A stretch of 15,594 bases of DNA. Origin: an uncultured Azospirillum sp. Its GTDB lineage: Bacteria > Pseudomonadota > Alphaproteobacteria > RF32 > CAG-239. The stretch spans positions 1-15,594 of the forward strand of contig CABUAP010000013.1 in assembly GCA_902489675.1 (NCBI GenBank). Direction: 5' to 3'. The notes beneath the pieces are model-generated. The model had not been told where the DNA came from. It searched no databases and was given only the letters and a program-made list of their open reading frames with translations. This document shows, in pieces, positions 14,520 to 15,594 of this stretch. Position 1 is the first letter of the stretch, and each line of letters begins with the position of its first letter. Made by a program: the position numbers and the translations under genes.

Positions 14520-15395
14520 ATGACCAACCTGCAGATTATCATTCTTTCCGCCCTTCAGGGTTTTACCGAATTTTTACCGGTCAGCTCATCCGGGCATCTC
14601 ATTTTGCTTTCTAAATTCACCTCCTTTCCCGATCAGGGGCTGGAGATTGATATTGCCGTCCATGTCGGCTCAATCTTGGCGGTCATGATTTATTTTTACC
14701 GTGATATTCTGGATATGTGCTATGGCCTGGTCAATACTCTGTTCAGCCGCTTTCCGGCAATTAAAAATTTTTATCTGCGCAAAGCCTCTGCCGCCGCCAA
14801 AGACTTTATTTTAAACAAACTGCCTGCCGCCAACACCAAACTGCTGCTGATGCTCGTTGTCGGCACGGTTCCGGCAGTTATTTTCGGGCTTTGCCTGCAC
14901 CACTTCGGCATGGAATGGCTGCGCAGCACCAAAATCATCGGCTGGAATATTCTCCTGTTCGGTATCCTGCTGTGGATCGCCGACCGTTTTCAGCCGGCAA
15001 AACGCAGCATCGCCGACATGACTTATAAAGACGCCTTTTTGATCGGTCTGGCTCAATGCTTGGCCATGATACCCGGCACCAGCCGTTCCGGCATCACCAT
15101 CACCGCCAGCCGTTTCCTAAAATTGGAACGCCGCGAAGCCGCCAAATTCTGTATGCTGCTTTCGGTTCCCGCCATTGCCGGCGCAGGCCTTCTGGTTGCA
15201 GTCGAAATCTGGCAAAGCGGCAATTACGAAAACCTGCACTATGCCCTAAGCGGGATCGGCTATTCTTTTATAGCCTCAATCGCCGCCATTTTTATCATGA
15301 TGAAATGGCTGAAAAATTATACTTTCCTGCCGTTTGTCATTTACCGCGTCGGCTTAGGAATCTTTTTGTTGCTCCACTCATACGGATATATATAA
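14520..15395 (+). CDS. uppP: Undecaprenyl-diphosphatase UppP (BacA)
   Basis: UppP removes a phosphate from undecaprenyl pyrophosphate to recycle the lipid carrier for peptidoglycan and other envelope polymers; excess gives bacitracin resistance. The 291-residue membrane protein shows both family signatures: ALQGFTEFLPVSSSGHLILL at the N-terminus, with the catalytic-type Glu and Ser cluster, and AMIPGTSRSGITITASRFL near residue 180. About eight helices are visible. Its length is slightly above the common 265-275 because of a longer loop after helix 2 (about residues 75-100, SRFPAIKNFYLRKASAAAK). It sits 4 bases after the M23 gene with only a weak ribosome binding site, so translation may be coupled to it. 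No strong terminator follows. Confidence 0.96.
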   Translation: MTNLQIIILSALQGFTEFLPVSSSGHLILLSKFTSFPDQGLEIDIAVHVGSILAVMIYFYRDILDMCYGLVNTLFSRFPAIKNFYLRKASAAAKDFILNKLPAANTKLLLMLVVGTVPAVIFGLCLHHFGMEWLRSTKIIGWNILLFGILLWIADRFQPAKRSIADMTYKDAFLIGLAQCLAMIPGTSRSGITITASRFLKLERREAAKFCMLLSVPAIAGAGLLVAVEIWQSGNYENLHYALSGIGYSFIASIAAIFIMMKWLKNYTFLPFVIYRVGLGIFLLLHSYGYI

Positions 15396-15475
15396 TCAGA
15401 CACTTTCCCCCCCCCTACGGCAAAGATAACACCGATAGTTATTCTTAATCCATAATCTGCTGCTCCACTCATACG
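15370..15475. repeat. 15-base direct repeat pair with C9 run between
   Basis: TGCTCCACTCATACG occurs at 15370-15384, inside the last codons of uppP, and again at 15461-15475, where it covers the stop codon of the minus-strand partial gene. A run of nine C lies at 15407-15415 between them. This looks like a short local duplication. Confidence 0.6.
15423..15446. terminator. Weak hairpin between convergent genes, possible terminator
   Basis: AAGATAAC (15423-15430) can pair with GTTATTCTT (15438-15446), with one bulged base, around a 7-base loop, in the short gap between uppP and the convergent partial gene. It has a low G+C stem and no T-run, so it is only a candidate. Confidence 0.25.
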
Positions 15476-15594
15476 TAACTTGCAATTGTAAAAACCCAGA
15501 CAATACAGGCAGTGACAAATATCAGTAAAGACGTAATCAGGAAAATAGAATCTTTTTGCGAAAGTGGTTCTTGTTTTATAGTTTTGCGGACGAA
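15469..15594 (-). CDS. Partial CDS: C-terminus of an unknown membrane protein
   Basis: An open minus-strand frame enters from the right edge and ends at TGA (15469-15471), giving 41 C-terminal residues. It reads as a charged segment (FVRKTIKQEPLSQKDS) followed by one hydrophobic helix (IFLITSLLIFVTACIVWVF) and a five-residue tail. A charged stretch before a terminal membrane helix and clean convergence with uppP make it credible. The rest lies outside the window, so the family cannot be named. Confidence 0.5.
   Translation of the reverse strand, partial: FVRKTIKQEPLSQKDSIFLITSLLIFVTACIVWVFTIASYV

Noticed and set aside
1..15594. CRISPR array, tRNA, rRNA or insertion sequence
   Set aside because: I looked for regularly spaced repeats, tRNA-like cloverleafs, transposase motifs and terminal inverted repeats and found none.

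Overview
The window comes from a Gram-negative bacterium. The signs are an OprB-type outer-membrane porin ending in phenylalanine, a lipoprotein with a lipobox, secreted peptidoglycan-type hydrolases, and UppP. Packing is dense, base composition is moderate and intergenic gaps are AT-rich. The xseA / M23 peptidase pair and the protease / inactive-transglutaminase / ATP-grasp triad suggest Pseudomonadota, most likely a host-associated Alphaproteobacterium. That assignment is an inference from gene style and order; there is no rRNA or tRNA in the window to confirm it.

Layout. 1-545: a structured leader and a small unknown ORF (+), then a terminator serving the minus-strand gene beyond it. 546-4312 (all minus): a cytosolic cyclophilin with a lysine-rich N-terminal extension, preceded in transcription order by three genes: a lipoprotein retropepsin-like protease, an inactive transglutaminase with seven membrane helices, and a RimK-related ATP-grasp ligase. 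The last two overlap by 8 bases. 4313-5493: a divergent promoter region and a secreted cysteine peptidase-like protein (+), closed by a bidirectional terminator.

5551-9141 is the most striking part. It holds an OprB-type porin (minus), a pyruvoyl-dependent arginine decarboxylase with the Thr52-Ser53 self-cleavage site (+), and an ArcD/AaxC-type arginine/agmatine antiporter (+). These are the three parts of the chlamydial AaxABC arginine-to-agmatine system, here with the porin divergent. As sequenced the antiporter is broken by a frameshift after the LPQNMA motif; the local alignment fits a 16-base deletion better than a 1-base error.

9256-12239 (minus): an unknown 175-residue protein with its own good promoter, and two tandem paralogous proteins with an LprI-like (DUF1311-like) N-terminal Cys motif and a shared domain I do not recognise. 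Only the first copy has a signal peptide; the second starts at TTG, overlapping the first one's stop. 12391-15395 (plus): xseA (exonuclease VII large subunit), a secreted M23 metallopeptidase overlapping xseA by 56 bases, and uppP 4 bases further on, which form a probable operon with cell-wall functions at its end. The right edge has the C-terminus of a membrane protein entering on the minus strand (15469-15594), a run of nine C, and a 15-base direct repeat.

No CRISPR array, insertion sequence, tRNA or rRNA was seen. No gene-free stretch exceeds 300 bases.
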